Shown here: piece after piece, positions 17,646 to 26,263 of the stretch
How the letters are laid out: each line of letters opens with the position of its first letter
Position numbering within the stretch: the first letter of the stretch is position 1
Assembly (NCBI RefSeq): GCF_014207095.1
Contig: NZ_JACHBG010000005.1
Span: 310,001 to 374,000, forward strand
Length of the DNA stretch: 64,000 nucleotides
From: Martinezella lusitana
GTDB lineage: Bacteria; Pseudomonadota; Alphaproteobacteria; Rhizobiales; Rhizobiaceae
Direction of reading: 5' to 3'
Made by a program: the position numbers and the translations under genes
The notes under the pieces: model-generated
Told to the model about the DNA's origin: nothing
Seen by the model: only the letters and a program-made list of their open reading frames with translations
The model's database searches: none

Positions 17646-19264
17646 GCGAAGACCCCATGCATGTACCAATCCGGTCCCGTTCCGCCCCGGCCATAAAGAC
17701 CCTTGCGGAACAGCCAGAAGCGATGACCTTCTTCATCCTCGATCTGGAAATAGTCGCGGGCGGGCTCCTCCTTTTCCTCAAGCCACCATTCCGCCGAGAG
17801 CCGTTCCGGCCCCTCTGCCCGCTGCACCCGGTGCATGACGCGCCGCCAACGGAATTGCCGGGGAGGACCGTCAGGCACTTCGGCAGCGACGGTTTCGACC
17901 AGCTCCGGCGTGCGAAACAGCCGCAACGGCCGCTCGCTGCGGAAAAAACCGCGGCCGGCATGGTCGCTGCCCGTCCGTCTATGAGCGGCAAGCACATGCA
18001 TGGCCGGCACCGGCCGGGAAGCCCGCTCGGGAATATGGCTCTGGCGCAGCTCGAACCCCTGGATGCAATCCGGTCCCAGCCGGGCGGCCACGCGATCGAC
18101 AAAGGCGGCAAGCGAGCTATCTTGCCGGCCTTCGCCGACGAAATCGCCCTGCATTGCATCGAAGGCCGCATGCTGCAGCACGTTGAGACGGACGATCTCG
18201 AAACCATAGCCGACATCGAGATCGTCATGAATGGCGGTGAAGCGCTCCGTGAACAGCTTGGCGACCCGGCCCGGCTCCCGCAGCGGCTGCGATGCGCCGG
18301 CGGCAATGCGGAAGACCGCGCCATCGACCCGGAAGAGCAGAAGCTCGAAGGAACGGCCGCCGACACCGCGCGCCTCCAGTCCCGGCTTCAGCGCTTCGGC
18401 GAGCTGCCGGGCGAGCTCCAGAAGATCGGCTTCCGCTTGCACCGGCTCGGCCAGACGGCGCTCGGCCGACAATTGCGCGACCGGCCGGCGCGGCGAGATC
18501 GGCTCTTCGACGAGACCGACCGCCTGATCGAGCCGCAACAGCAGCTGCGCGCCGAAACGGCGGGCAAGCGGCGCACGCGGTGCAACCAGAAGATCGCCCA
18601 CCTGCTTTAGGCCCATCTTCTGCAAGGCCGCAACGATCTCCTCGCCGAGCCTTAAGGAGGCCACCGGCAACGGCGCCAGGGCCTCTTCCATCGCCTCCGG
18701 GGGTACAACACGGCTGTCCTCGAAACGGGCGACTGCCCAGGACAGGCCGGGCGCGGAGGAAATGGCGCCGCGCACATCGAGCCCCAACCGGGAAATCCGG
18801 ATCAAGACGTCCTCGAGCAGCGCCTCTTCGCCGCCGAAGAGATGAGCACAGCCGGTAATGTCGAGAAACAGACCGTCCTTGCCATCGATCGCCACTAGCG
18901 GCGTATAGCGATCGCACCAGTCGGCGATCGCTTCCAGAAGCTTGCGGTCCGCCGCCGGATCCTCCTCGACGATATCGAGGGTAGGGCAGATCGCCTTGGC
19001 TTCGGCCACGCCCTGGCCCGGCTTCAGGCCGATCATCTCTGCCCGCTCATTGAGCGCAGTCAGCCGCATGGCATTGTTGAACTTGCCGGCACAGACCAGC
19101 GGCGGCGTTTCAAGCCTGCCTGTCGAACGCCAGGACAGACCCCAGCGCTTGCGCGCGATGCGATCGGTCGGCAGATGCGGGAAGGTCAGCGCCAGAATGC
19201 GCTGCGTGTTCGCCGGGAAAGGCAGGGCATTGAATGTCGGAGACAGGGGCAAAGCGGCGGTCAT
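17642..19264 (-). CDS. imuB: Y-family polymerase-like protein ImuB
   Basis: Non-catalytic Y-family homologue that docks the mutasome to the beta clamp and to DnaE2. 540 aa from the second ATG (19264), which has GGAGTGG at good spacing. The N-terminal [17 protein letters not shown] replaces the acidic catalytic motif of active Y polymerases, and the palm segment reads [15 protein letters not shown]. The fingers/little-finger region follows ([17 protein letters not shown]), then a C-terminal domain with [20 protein letters not shown] and a WRRVMHRV...GPERL segment typical of ImuB. The first 155 bp are also the 3' end of imuA in another frame. Confidence 0.93.
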   Translation of the reverse strand: MTAALPLSPTFNALPFPANTQRILALTFPHLPTDRIARKRWGLSWRSTGRLETPPLVCAGKFNNAMRLTALNERAEMIGLKPGQGVAEAKAICPTLDIVEEDPAADRKLLEAIADWCDRYTPLVAIDGKDGLFLDITGCAHLFGGEEALLEDVLIRISRLGLDVRGAISSAPGLSWAVARFEDSRVVPPEAMEEALAPLPVASLRLGEEIVAALQKMGLKQVGDLLVAPRAPLARRFGAQLLLRLDQAVGLVEEPISPRRPVAQLSAERRLAEPVQAEADLLELARQLAEALKPGLEARGVGGRSFELLLFRVDGAVFRIAAGASQPLREPGRVAKLFTERFTAIHDDLDVGYGFEIVRLNVLQHAAFDAMQGDFVGEGRQDSSLAAFVDRVAARLGPDCIQGFELRQSHIPERASRPVPAMHVLAAHRRTGSDHAGRGFFRSERPLRLFRTPELVETVAAEVPDGPPRQFRWRRVMHRVQRAEGPERLSAEWWLEEKEEPARDYFQIEDEEGHRFWLFRKGLYGRGGTGPDWYMHGVFA

Positions 19265-20075
19265 GGGCATTCCACTCCAGGGTTATGGAAAGAGGCGCCG
19301 GGTTGCGGCTCTTTTCCAAGGTCAGACGAAAGGCCGGGTGACCGATGCTGCCGCCAAGCACCGATCCATCCGGCAGGGGCCGCGCCGGCGCCGGCGCGGG
19401 TTCGACGGAAAAGCGGAAGAGGGCGCTGCTCGCCTCCTCCTCGCCTCCCTGTCGCAACAGAAACAAGGGCCGCCCCGCCGCCTTGGCCCTCAACGCCAGC
19501 CGCCGGCTCTCGGTCAGACCGAAACGCGAGGGATTGCCGCGCACTTCCAGAATGACGACGGCAAAGGCCGCACTGCCAAGGGCCGCTTCCGCCAGCCAGA
19601 GCGCTTCCTCCAGCTTGCGTGGCGAAGCCTGCAGGAAGGCCGCCGGCTCCAACCCGAAATCTCTGAGACCGATGGCATAGGGCAGGCCAGCTTCCATCGT
19701 GGCGACCGTGTCGCCGATCCACAGGATCGGAGAGATGGCCGCGTCTGCGCTTAGCGCCTGCGCATGCAGCCGCGCGGCAAGCGCAAGGGCAAAGCCGCTG
19801 GCCGACCCGGCATCGCGCAGGCCGAGCGAGCGGATCTCCGTCAGCGCATCGAGCGGCAGACCGCCCTGCATCGCGGCATCGAGATCCTCGACCCCGGTCG
19901 CAAGAACAGGCTGCTCGGGCAGGGGCTTCACAAGACCTGCCCCCCGTGTAGCCGGCTTGTCCGCCAGCCTTTCATGCGCCGCTGCAGCCAGTGCCGGGAT
20001 CGGCCTGCCTTCCAGTCTCGCAATGGTTTCACGCAGGGCAAAAAGCGTTTCCCGCGCCACGGCAGCCTCGGCCAT
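19110..20075 (-). CDS. imuA: SOS mutasome protein ImuA
   Basis: RecA-like damage-tolerance factor of the imuA-imuB-dnaE2 cassette. From ATG 20075 (GGAG upstream; GTG 20084 is the alternative) the product is 321 aa. Conserved features: ALRETIARLEG at the N-terminus, GVEDLDAAMQGGLPLDALTEI, then the RecA-core-like LALAARLHAQAL...PILWIGDTVATMEAGLPYAIGL and AFAVVILEVRGN. The last ~50 residues are read from DNA that also encodes the ImuB N-terminus, and their composition (Ser/Ala/His/Arg-rich) suggests a run-on tail after the natural end near [10 protein letters not shown]. LexA control is indicated by the box just upstream. Confidence 0.88.
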   Translation of the reverse strand: MAEAAVARETLFALRETIARLEGRPIPALAAAAHERLADKPATRGAGLVKPLPEQPVLATGVEDLDAAMQGGLPLDALTEIRSLGLRDAGSASGFALALAARLHAQALSADAAISPILWIGDTVATMEAGLPYAIGLRDFGLEPAAFLQASPRKLEEALWLAEAALGSAAFAVVILEVRGNPSRFGLTESRRLALRAKAAGRPLFLLRQGGEEEASSALFRFSVEPAPAPARPLPDGSVLGGSIGHPAFRLTLEKSRNPAPLSITLEWNAHDRRFAPVSDIQCPAFPGEHAAHSGADLPASADRSHRAQALGSVLAFDRQA

Positions 20076-20098
20076 GACGTTCACTCCATATTGGCAAT

Positions 20099-20113
20099 GT
20101 TCCTGTTATGTTC
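20099..20113. promoter_or_regulatory. LexA (SOS) box upstream of imuA
   Basis: GTTC-CTGTTAT-GTTC is a perfect match to the alpha-proteobacterial LexA operator GTTC-N7-GTTC (equivalently GAAC-N7-GAAC on the imuA strand). It ends 24 bp upstream of the chosen imuA ATG and so probably overlaps the promoter of imuA-imuB-dnaE2. Confidence 0.85.
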
Positions 20114-20238
20114 TTATGGATTCCAGAGCTTGGTAAAAGAGTCAACACCATTTCATAAGAAAATATTCCTTCGCTTGAATCCGCTCTCGTAAAAGCTGCG
20201 CAAAGTCTCTATATGACCAGCCAAGGAAGGAAGCATTC

Positions 20239-20676
20239 ATGGCTCGCATTGACCAGGGCGAGGATTGGCGGGACCGCCACGCGCCCTCAATCAGCACATT
20301 CGAATCTCTGGCTATGGAGGCTTATAGCCACCTGCCGGACGAATTTCGCTCGCTCACCGGCAACCTCATCATTCTCATCGAGGATTTTCCCGATGACGAG
20401 GTCTTCGAGGATATGGCGCTGGAAACCCCCTTCGACCTGCTCGGCCTTTTCGAGGGCCGCGGCATCTCTGAGCGTTTCACCGCCCAGACCGGGGATATGC
20501 CGAACAAGATCCGCCTCTACCGCCGGCCGATCATCGATTACTGGGCTGAAAACGAGGAAACCCTCGGCGACATCATCACCCATGTCCTGATCCACGAAAT
20601 CGGCCACCATTTCGGCCTGAGCGACGAGGACATGGAGCGCATCGAGGCGAGCGCCGAGGAAGCGACGGATCGGTGA
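20239..20676 (+). CDS. Metallopeptidase family protein (minimal zincin)
   Basis: 145-aa member of the small zincin-like family PF06262/DUF1025. The zinc motif HEIGHHFG (around residue 120, in LIHEIGHHFGLSDEDM) carries the two His ligands and catalytic Glu, and the N-terminal FESLAMEAYSHLPDEFR plus NLIILIEDFPDDEV match the family. ATG follows AAGGAAGGAAG. The physiological substrate is unknown. It is divergent from imuA, and the LexA box is 126 bp away, so it could in principle share SOS control, but nothing indicates a second box. Confidence 0.9.
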   Translation: MARIDQGEDWRDRHAPSISTFESLAMEAYSHLPDEFRSLTGNLIILIEDFPDDEVFEDMALETPFDLLGLFEGRGISERFTAQTGDMPNKIRLYRRPIIDYWAENEETLGDIITHVLIHEIGHHFGLSDEDMERIEASAEEATDR

Positions 20677-20696
20677 GGAATCCAGCTCACACTTGA

Positions 20697-21155
20697 TCAA
20701 TCTTTGCGAACTGGCATAGTGACTGTTGCATACCAAATATCCTTAAGGCTAATGCATTTATAATCGACAACATCCGTCACATCTACAAATACATCCTTAA
20801 GTATAGTTTTATCGACTCTATAGATTTCCGCATCGAACTCTTCGGCATCAACATGAATGACACCGAAGCGATTCATAATGGCATTGAGATCTTTCGAGAA
20901 TCTCCTTTTGACGAAAGCAATAGGAATTGGTTCGCAAACGAAAGAAATTACTTCCTCGCCGTTGAATACCACTCCCCAATTTTCGACACCGTCTTCCCAA
21001 TCCGTGCAGCCATCTGGCACCTTCTCTCCCAATGACGCCAATAGCGTTGAGAACAATATCTGGTTCCAGCTGCCCTTTAACTTGAGCGCATCGCGAAACG
21101 CATCTGAGATATCAATCAACTTGAAGCCTTGAAGACACGAATGGAGAGATGGCAA
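20697..21155 (-). CDS. Unrecognised protein in AT-richer DNA
   Basis: I do not recognise this 152-aa frame. It is visibly AT-richer than the genes on both sides and uses codons such as ata, tta and aat that its neighbours avoid. The protein looks like a compact soluble alpha/beta domain with several acidic positions (DWEDGVENWGVVFNGEE, FVDVTDVVDY), Cys-poor, without signal or membrane segments. There is no ATG near the 5' end; the frame opens with TTG at 21155 (another TTG at 21119) without a clear ribosome site, so it may be truncated. Size, acidity and isolation would suit an orphan immunity-type protein acquired by transfer, but that is a guess. Confidence 0.5.
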   Translation of the reverse strand: MPSLHSCLQGFKLIDISDAFRDALKLKGSWNQILFSTLLASLGEKVPDGCTDWEDGVENWGVVFNGEEVISFVCEPIPIAFVKRRFSKDLNAIMNRFGVIHVDAEEFDAEIYRVDKTILKDVFVDVTDVVDYKCISLKDIWYATVTMPVRKD

Positions 21156-21197
21156 GATCAGCAGTCGATATTTGGCCGCTAATGCAGTTTCGATGGA

Positions 21198-21404
21198 TTA
21201 CTGCTCCGAAAGCTTCATGTCCGGATCGTAATCCTTGCCGGCCACGTCCTTGACGACGGCCTGGCCGCATTCCATCCGGCCGCTCGAGGCATTGAAGCCA
21301 TAGGTCGGCGAGCCGTATAGTTCCCAGCCCTTGTTTAGCGCCGCGCTCACCTTGTGGCAGAAGGATGCGTCATCGGGGCCGGTGAGGAAGCGGTAGAGTT
21401 TCAT
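21198..21404 (-). CDS. DUF1737 domain protein
   Basis: 68-aa protein: MKLYRFLTGPDDASFCHKVSAALNKGWELYGSPTYGF is the DUF1737 signature (a small domain of unknown function, sometimes next to carbohydrate or lyase genes). ATG 21404 is used; TTG 21407 immediately precedes it. The gene follows the CitE-like lyase by 37 bp on the same strand, so it is probably in its operon. Confidence 0.85.
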   Translation of the reverse strand: MKLYRFLTGPDDASFCHKVSAALNKGWELYGSPTYGFNASSGRMECGQAVVKDVAGKDYDPDMKLSEQ

Positions 21405-21441
21405 CAAGGCATCTTTCTTGTTTGGCCAGACAATCCGACCA

Positions 21442-22371
21442 TCAGGCGTCGGTGCGAGGCGCTACAACTGCGCCATGGCGCTGCTCGATCAGGCGAGCTT
21501 TATGGACGAGTCTCTCCGCCTGGACAAGGTGCAGCCGCTCCACCATCCGCCCGCCGAGGTTCACGACATTGAGAGTTTCGGCACCCGGTTCGGCAAAGGC
21601 TGATATGATGGCCTCGGCCTCGGCAATGGCGGCTTCATCGGGGCCGAAATGCCGGTTGGCGGCCTCGATCTGGTTCGGATGGATCAGCATCTTGCCGGCA
21701 AAGCCCATGCTGTGGCCCTGGCCGCATTCGGCCTCGAATTCCCCGGCATTCTTGAAGTCGTTGAAAACGCTGTCGATAGCCTCGAGCCCATAGGCGCTGA
21801 CGGCCAGCACCACCTGCATCAGCCAGGGCACAAGATAACTGCGCCCCGGTTGCGGCGGCACGCCCGTTTCCTTCCTGAGGTCGTTGAGGCCGACGACGAA
21901 GCAATCGAGCCTGCTGCCCGCCGTGCGCCCGGCCTCGGCGATCGCAGCTGCATTCAGGATGCCGCGCGGCGTCTCGATCATCGCCCAGATACGTAAGTCT
22001 TCCGGCGCATCGGCTTCCGCAAGCCGGTCGCTGACGCCGGTCACGTCCTGCGGCTCGTCCACCTTCGGCAGCAGCACCGCATCCGGCTCCAGCTCCACGA
22101 CCAGCGCCAGGTCGTCAGCGCCGAAATTGGAGGAAAGTGCATTGATGCGGATGATCCGCTCCCTACCTAGAAGCGGTGTCGCAGCGAAAAAGGCCCGCAA
22201 GTTCTCGCGTGCCTCCGCCTTCTTCTCCGGCGAGACGGAATCCTCGAGATCGAAGATGACTGCATCGCAATCGAGGCTCGAAAGCTTGTCCAGCGCACGG
22301 CGGTTGATGGCGGGAACGCTCAAGACCGAACGACGCAGGCGGGCGGGACGGGAAGGGGAAAATTCGCTCAT
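21442..22371 (-). CDS. HpcH/HpaI aldolase/citrate lyase family CoA-ester lyase
   Basis: 309-aa TIM-barrel protein of the CitE-like group: LRRSVLSVPAINRRALDKL, FDLEDSVSPEKKAEAR with acidic metal ligands, RINALSSNFGADDLALV, LLPKVDEPQDV, IWAMIETPRGILNA (metal-binding Glu) and MGFAGKMLIHPNQIEAAN are all diagnostic. Such stand-alone proteins act as beta-methylmalyl-CoA or citramalyl-CoA-type lyases or thioesterases; there is no CitD/CitF partner here, so true citrate lyase is unlikely. The exact substrate cannot be told from sequence. It is the first gene of a pair with the DUF1737 gene. Confidence 0.9.
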   Translation of the reverse strand: MSEFSPSRPARLRRSVLSVPAINRRALDKLSSLDCDAVIFDLEDSVSPEKKAEARENLRAFFAATPLLGRERIIRINALSSNFGADDLALVVELEPDAVLLPKVDEPQDVTGVSDRLAEADAPEDLRIWAMIETPRGILNAAAIAEAGRTAGSRLDCFVVGLNDLRKETGVPPQPGRSYLVPWLMQVVLAVSAYGLEAIDSVFNDFKNAGEFEAECGQGHSMGFAGKMLIHPNQIEAANRHFGPDEAAIAEAEAIISAFAEPGAETLNVVNLGGRMVERLHLVQAERLVHKARLIEQRHGAVVAPRTDA

Positions 22372-22482
22372 AGTGCCGTTTTGCCGCGCTTTTAATCAGC
22401 AGGCAAGTCAACAAAAAGCCATGCTCCTCTTGCAGATGACAGAGATGAGGACCACATTGCTGTGAGTAGAGAGGTCTCGACC

Positions 22483-22719
22483 ATGCAAAATATCCGTTCC
22501 GTGTTCATTGCGCTTGCCGGTATCACCGTCTTCGCAGCTATGGCGCTGTTCACTGTTTCGCTGACGCTCGCTGTCGGTGGCATCCTGACCGTGCTCATGG
22601 CCGCCCGCGCGATTTCGCTGCGCATGAAGCCGGCACCGGTGCATGCCAAGGCGAAGACGAACAGCCAGCGCGAAATGCGCATCTGGAACGACGGTCGCGG
22701 CACGATCATCGATCTCTGA
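22483..22719 (+). CDS. Small membrane protein
   Basis: 78-aa frame from ATG 22483 (AGAGAGGTC upstream; GTG 22462 is an in-frame alternative). Residues ~5-40 form one long or two tightly packed hydrophobic segments (FIALAGITVFAAMALFTVSLTLAVGGILTVL), followed by a basic cytoplasmic-type tail ending WNDGRGTIIDL. The polar tail is codon-biased like neighbouring genes, supporting real coding. Function unknown; similar short proteins are conserved among Rhizobium species. Confidence 0.75.
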   Translation: MQNIRSVFIALAGITVFAAMALFTVSLTLAVGGILTVLMAARAISLRMKPAPVHAKAKTNSQREMRIWNDGRGTIIDL

Positions 22720-22912
22720 GGTCGAAGGCAGGGTAGGGCGGCCTGCTATGCCTGCCGCCGAATCCGCTTGCCCGATTAAGGCCTGTCCTGCCGGGCTGGC
22801 GCGGCCAAAGCGCCACGTTTTAGAGCACGTCCAAGATTCTCCTTCATTTCGGGCCGGATTTGCTCTATTGGCAGGATAATTCGTGCTTAGACGAGAATGA
22901 AGGCAGGACCCC

Positions 22913-23521
22913 ATGGACAAGTTCGTGAAGTTGACCGGCGTCGCAGCGCCCCTCCCGGTCGTCAATGTCGATACCGACATGATCATCCCGAAGGATTATC
23001 TGAAGACCATCAAGCGCACCGGCCTCGGCAAAGGGCTCTTCGCTGAAGCCCGCTACAACGAAGATGGTTCGCCGAATGAAGATTTCGTGCTGAACAAGCC
23101 GGCCTATCAGAACGCCAAGATCCTCGTCGCCGGCGACAATTTCGGCTGCGGTTCCTCGCGCGAGCATGCGCCGTGGGCGTTGCTCGATTTCGGCATCCGC
23201 TGCGTCATCTCGACCAGCTTCGCCGATATTTTCTACAACAACTGCTTCAAGAACGGCATCCTGCCGATCAAGGTCAGCCAGGAAGATCTCGACAAGCTGA
23301 TGGACGACGCCTCGCGCGGCTCCAACGCCATCCTGACGATCGATCTGGAAAACCTCGAAATCACCGGCCCGGATGGCGGCTCGCTGAAGTTCGAACTCGA
23401 CGAGTTCAAGCGCCACTGCCTGCTGAACGGCCTCGACGATATCGGCCTGACGCTGGAAAAATCCTCCGCGATCAACGATTTCGAAAAGACGAACACCGCA
23501 TCGCGCCCCTGGGCCGCCTGA
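22913..23521 (+). CDS. leuD: 3-isopropylmalate dehydratase small subunit
   Basis: With LeuC (not in this window) isomerises 2- to 3-isopropylmalate in leucine synthesis. 202 aa, the usual length; [13 protein letters not shown] and the swivelling-domain loop [14 protein letters not shown], which contacts the substrate, are intact. ATG is preceded by AAGGCAGG. It is separated from leuB by a TIM-barrel gene, an arrangement seen in rhizobia where leuC lies elsewhere. Confidence 0.97.
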   Translation: MDKFVKLTGVAAPLPVVNVDTDMIIPKDYLKTIKRTGLGKGLFAEARYNEDGSPNEDFVLNKPAYQNAKILVAGDNFGCGSSREHAPWALLDFGIRCVISTSFADIFYNNCFKNGILPIKVSQEDLDKLMDDASRGSNAILTIDLENLEITGPDGGSLKFELDEFKRHCLLNGLDDIGLTLEKSSAINDFEKTNTASRPWAA

Positions 23522-23550
23522 TCGGTTTATCATCATCGTTTGCGTTTCAA

Positions 23551-23580
23551 AGCCGGGCCTTATAGCCCGGCTTTTTTTGT
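23551..23580 (+). terminator. Terminator after leuD
   Basis: AGCCGGGC / GCCCGGCT hairpin with a short loop followed by TTTTTTTGTTTTT, 30 bp after the leuD stop. Strong intrinsic terminator. Confidence 0.88.
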
Positions 23581-23713
23581 TTTTAGTCTTTTGAAAAGAC
23601 GTACCTTTTCACCCGCTGTAATATGTTCGACAAGAAGCAGGTCCATATAGGCCTGCCGAGGCCCTCTGGCCTCTCTCCCACCCCAATTCCTCTCCACGCA
23701 ATGGAGCCTCCCC

Positions 23714-24532
23714 ATGACCTCCCTTCCTATTGTTGGCGCCGCCATGACGCTTGACGACGTCGAAACCCATCGCAACTGGCTGCTCGAAAAGCCGCGCGAT
23801 CTGGAGCTGCAGAGCTTCGTCGAAGCCGAAATCCTCAACGGCGACTGGGCTCCGCTTGCCGAGCGTGCCCGCAAGCTGCTCGACGGCCATCAGGGGCGCC
23901 TCGGCATCCACGGCCCGTTCTGGGGCTTCATCATCGCCTCACAGGATCCCGACATCCGCGCCGTCGTTTCCAAGCGCCTGCTGCAGGCACTCGACGTCTG
24001 CGCCAATATCGGCGCTACGCAGATGGTCATCCATAGCCCCTATACGTCTTGGTCCTACAACAACCTCGACAACAACAAGGGCGAGCGCGAGAGGATCATC
24101 GAATATACGCATCAGACGCTGAAGGAAGCCGTCAAGCGTGCCGAAGACATCGGGCTCACCATGGTCATCGAGAATATCGAGGACAAGGATCCCCATATCC
24201 GCGTCGGCCTTGCTGACAGCTTCAATTCGCCGGCCGTCGCCGTTTCGATCGACACGGGCCATGCCCATTATGCCCATGGCTATACGGGCGCGCCGCCGGT
24301 CGACTATTACGTCCACGCCGCCGGCAACCGCCTGCAGCATATCCACCTGCAGGATGCGGACGGCTATGCCGACCGTCACTGGAGCCTCGGCGAAGGCAAC
24401 ATCCACTGGCGCGCCGTCTTTGCCGCCCTTGCCAAGCTCGACAGCAACCCGCGTCTGATCATCGAGATCAAGGACAAGTCGAAGATCCCGGCATCCGCCG
24501 CCTACCTCACTTCGCTGGGTCTGGCCGAATAA
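23714..24532 (+). CDS. Sugar phosphate isomerase/epimerase (AP endonuclease 2 fold)
   Basis: 272-aa TIM barrel of the xylose-isomerase-like/AP-endonuclease-2 superfamily. Metal-ligand-type positions are visible at GIHGPF, MVIHSPY, MVIENIED, SIDTGHAHY, HIHLQDADGYADRH and IIEIKDK, in the usual beta-strand order. The family includes many sugar epimerases and isomerases of unknown substrate. It stands between leuD and leuB but has its own region upstream (192 bp after leuD, behind a terminator), so co-regulation with leucine genes is not implied. Confidence 0.85.
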   Translation: MTSLPIVGAAMTLDDVETHRNWLLEKPRDLELQSFVEAEILNGDWAPLAERARKLLDGHQGRLGIHGPFWGFIIASQDPDIRAVVSKRLLQALDVCANIGATQMVIHSPYTSWSYNNLDNNKGERERIIEYTHQTLKEAVKRAEDIGLTMVIENIEDKDPHIRVGLADSFNSPAVAVSIDTGHAHYAHGYTGAPPVDYYVHAAGNRLQHIHLQDADGYADRHWSLGEGNIHWRAVFAALAKLDSNPRLIIEIKDKSKIPASAAYLTSLGLAE

Positions 24533-24559
24533 AGCATAAGGCAAAGCAAACCACCCGCG

Positions 24560-24600
24560 CTCATGGTTCGAGACGGCCCTTTGGGCCTCCTCACCATGAG
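24560..24600. repeat. Palindromic repeat, family 3, first copy
   Basis: CTCATGGT...ACCATGAG ends with an inner GGCCC-TTT-GGGCC hairpin, containing TTCGAGACGG and GCCTCCTCACC. The inverted relative is at 24693-24735. With it, the 319-bp gap between the TIM-barrel gene and leuB is mostly repeat sequence; I see no gene in it. Confidence 0.75.
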
Positions 24601-24692
24601 GGCTCATCCTCTCGCCCAGCTTATAACTTACCCACCCTCATCCAGAGCCTGTCGAAGGATTGGAGCGGACATGACCGAGCAGAAAAGGTAGC

Positions 24693-24735
24693 CCTCACCC
24701 TGAGGAGGCCTAGAAGGCCGTCTCGAAGGGCGAGG
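24693..24735. repeat. Palindromic repeat, family 3, second copy (inverted)
   Basis: Begins CCTCACCCTGAGGAGGCC and ends GGCCGTCTCGAAGGG plus CGAGG. Inner stem is GGCC-TAGAA-GGCC. It is the opposite-orientation relative of the element at 24560-24600 (shared GAGGAGGCC and CCGTCTCGAA blocks), so the two form a larger inverted arrangement spanning ~175 bp upstream of leuB. Confidence 0.72.
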
Positions 24736-24851
24736 GCGGATGGCTGCTCTCAAAAGCCCGAGAACCGTACCGTTTCGGCCCCTTCCTCGCTTGAAAAGCC
24801 GCATTTGCAGGTCTAAAAACCCCGCAACTTTTCTCTCGCGGAGGCTTTCCC

Positions 24852-25964
24852 ATGACAGTGCGCAATCTCTTCCTTCTGCCGGGCGACGGCATCGGCCCCG
24901 AGGCCATGGGCGAAGTCCGTAAGATTATCGCCTATATGAACGAGGCGAAGAATACCGGCTTCGTTACGGATGAAGGCCTTGTCGGCGGTTGCGCCTATGA
25001 TGCGCATGGCGCGGCGATCTCCGATGCCGATATGGAAAAGGCGATGGCCGCTGACGCCGTGCTCTTCGGCGCCGTCGGTGGTCCGAAGTGGGATGCGGTT
25101 CCTTATGAAGTGCGCCCGGAAGCCGGCCTGCTGCGCCTGCGCAAGGATCTCAAGCTGTTCGCCAACCTGCGTCCGGCCATCTGCTATCCGGCGCTGGCAT
25201 CCGCCTCCTCGCTGAAACCGGAGCTGGTCGAAGGCCTCGATATCCTCATCGTTCGCGAACTCACCGGCGGCGTCTATTTCGGCGAGCCGAAGGAAATCAT
25301 CGATCTCGGCAACGGCCAGAAGCGCGGCATCGACACCCAGGTCTACGATACCTACGAGATCGAGCGCATCGCCGGCGTCGCCTTCGAACTGGCGCGCACC
25401 CGCAACAACCGCGTCTGCTCGATGGAAAAGCGCAACGTCATGAAGTCGGGCGTGCTCTGGAACCAGGTCGTCACCGCCACGCATAAGGAAAAATATTCCG
25501 ACGTGCAGCTTGAGCACATGCTCGCTGACGCCGGCGGGATGCAGCTCGTGCGCCAGCCGAAGCAGTTCGACGTCATCGTCACGGACAACCTGTTCGGCGA
25601 CATGCTGTCCGACGTTGCGGCCATGCTCACCGGCTCGCTCGGCATGCTGCCGTCGGCTTCGCTCGGCGCCCCCGACGCCAAGACCGGCAAGCGCAAGGCG
25701 CTCTATGAGCCCGTGCATGGCTCGGCACCTGATATCGCCGGCAAGGGCATTGCCAACCCGATCGCCATGATCGCCTCCTTCGCCATGTGCCTGCGCTACT
25801 CCTTCGGCATGGTTGCCGAAGCCGATGCGCTGGAAAAGGCGATCGCCAACGTGCTCGACAGCGGCATCCGCACCGGCGACATCATGTCGGCTGGCAGCCG
25901 CCAGGTCGGCACCGCCGAAATGGGCGACGCCATCCTCGCCGAGTTCAAGGCCCTGTCGGCATAA
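24852..25964 (+). CDS. leuB: 3-isopropylmalate dehydrogenase
   Basis: NAD-dependent oxidative decarboxylation of 3-isopropylmalate, third step of leucine synthesis. 370 aa. [21 protein letters not shown] (substrate loop), [34 protein letters not shown], the catalytic Lys in the VLWNQVV region and [21 protein letters not shown] with the metal aspartates are all present, and the C-terminal [19 protein letters not shown] binds NAD. Followed by a parS-like site and then a terminator. Confidence 0.98.
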   Translation: MTVRNLFLLPGDGIGPEAMGEVRKIIAYMNEAKNTGFVTDEGLVGGCAYDAHGAAISDADMEKAMAADAVLFGAVGGPKWDAVPYEVRPEAGLLRLRKDLKLFANLRPAICYPALASASSLKPELVEGLDILIVRELTGGVYFGEPKEIIDLGNGQKRGIDTQVYDTYEIERIAGVAFELARTRNNRVCSMEKRNVMKSGVLWNQVVTATHKEKYSDVQLEHMLADAGGMQLVRQPKQFDVIVTDNLFGDMLSDVAAMLTGSLGMLPSASLGAPDAKTGKRKALYEPVHGSAPDIAGKGIANPIAMIASFAMCLRYSFGMVAEADALEKAIANVLDSGIRTGDIMSAGSRQVGTAEMGDAILAEFKALSA

Positions 25965-25987
25965 TCTCCGCCATAAATCGCCTACTA

Positions 25988-26003
25988 TATTTCACGTGAA
26001 ACA
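25988..26003. promoter_or_regulatory. parS-like site 1
   Basis: TATTTCACGTGAAACA matches the chromosomal parS consensus TGTTTCACGTGAAACA at 15 of 16 positions, with the central TTTCACGTGAAA palindrome intact. ParB-type CTPase clamps load at such sites. It sits between the leuB stop and its terminator, ~30 kb from parAB. Confidence 0.8.
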
Positions 26004-26006
26004 TGC

Positions 26007-26040
26007 GCCCCGCCCTTCACCCGAAGAGCGGGGCTTTTCG
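26007..26040 (+). terminator. Terminator after leuB
   Basis: GCCCCGC (26007-26013) pairs with GCGGGGC (26028-26034), followed by TTTTCGTT. Weaker T-run than usual but well placed 42 bp after leuB. Confidence 0.7.
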
Positions 26041-26112
26041 TTGTGGCGAGCTAGACCAGAGCATTTCCGTTCCAGACGGAGCCATGAAAACGCTCTATCT
26101 CTTTGTTTTCAT

Positions 26113-26156
26113 GCAATTCCCGACGCAAGACCGCTTCATACTTTTGCTGGAGTTGC
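26113..26156. repeat. Family 1 palindromic repeat, copy D (diverged, inverted)
   Basis: GCAATTCC...ACCGCTTCATACTTTTGCTGG...GTTGC resembles the inverted 44-bp element at 4346-4389 and, inverted, those at 2873 and 41671, but with more mismatches. It lies in the 300-bp gap before the PAP2 gene, where I see no gene. Confidence 0.55.
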
Positions 26157-26263
26157 TCAAATTTGCGTCATGAGCGATCATCCGCCTCCATGTCACAATT
26201 CTTTAGAAGAGTTGTAACAAGTCGCTGTTAAGCGTCATCTCTGATTGGACATAAAATCAGGCG

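Noticed and set aside
17431..19270. Frameshift or pseudogene in imuB or dnaE2
   Set aside because: Both frames are open from start to stop at normal length, and the 4-bp ATGA junction is the usual cassette arrangement.
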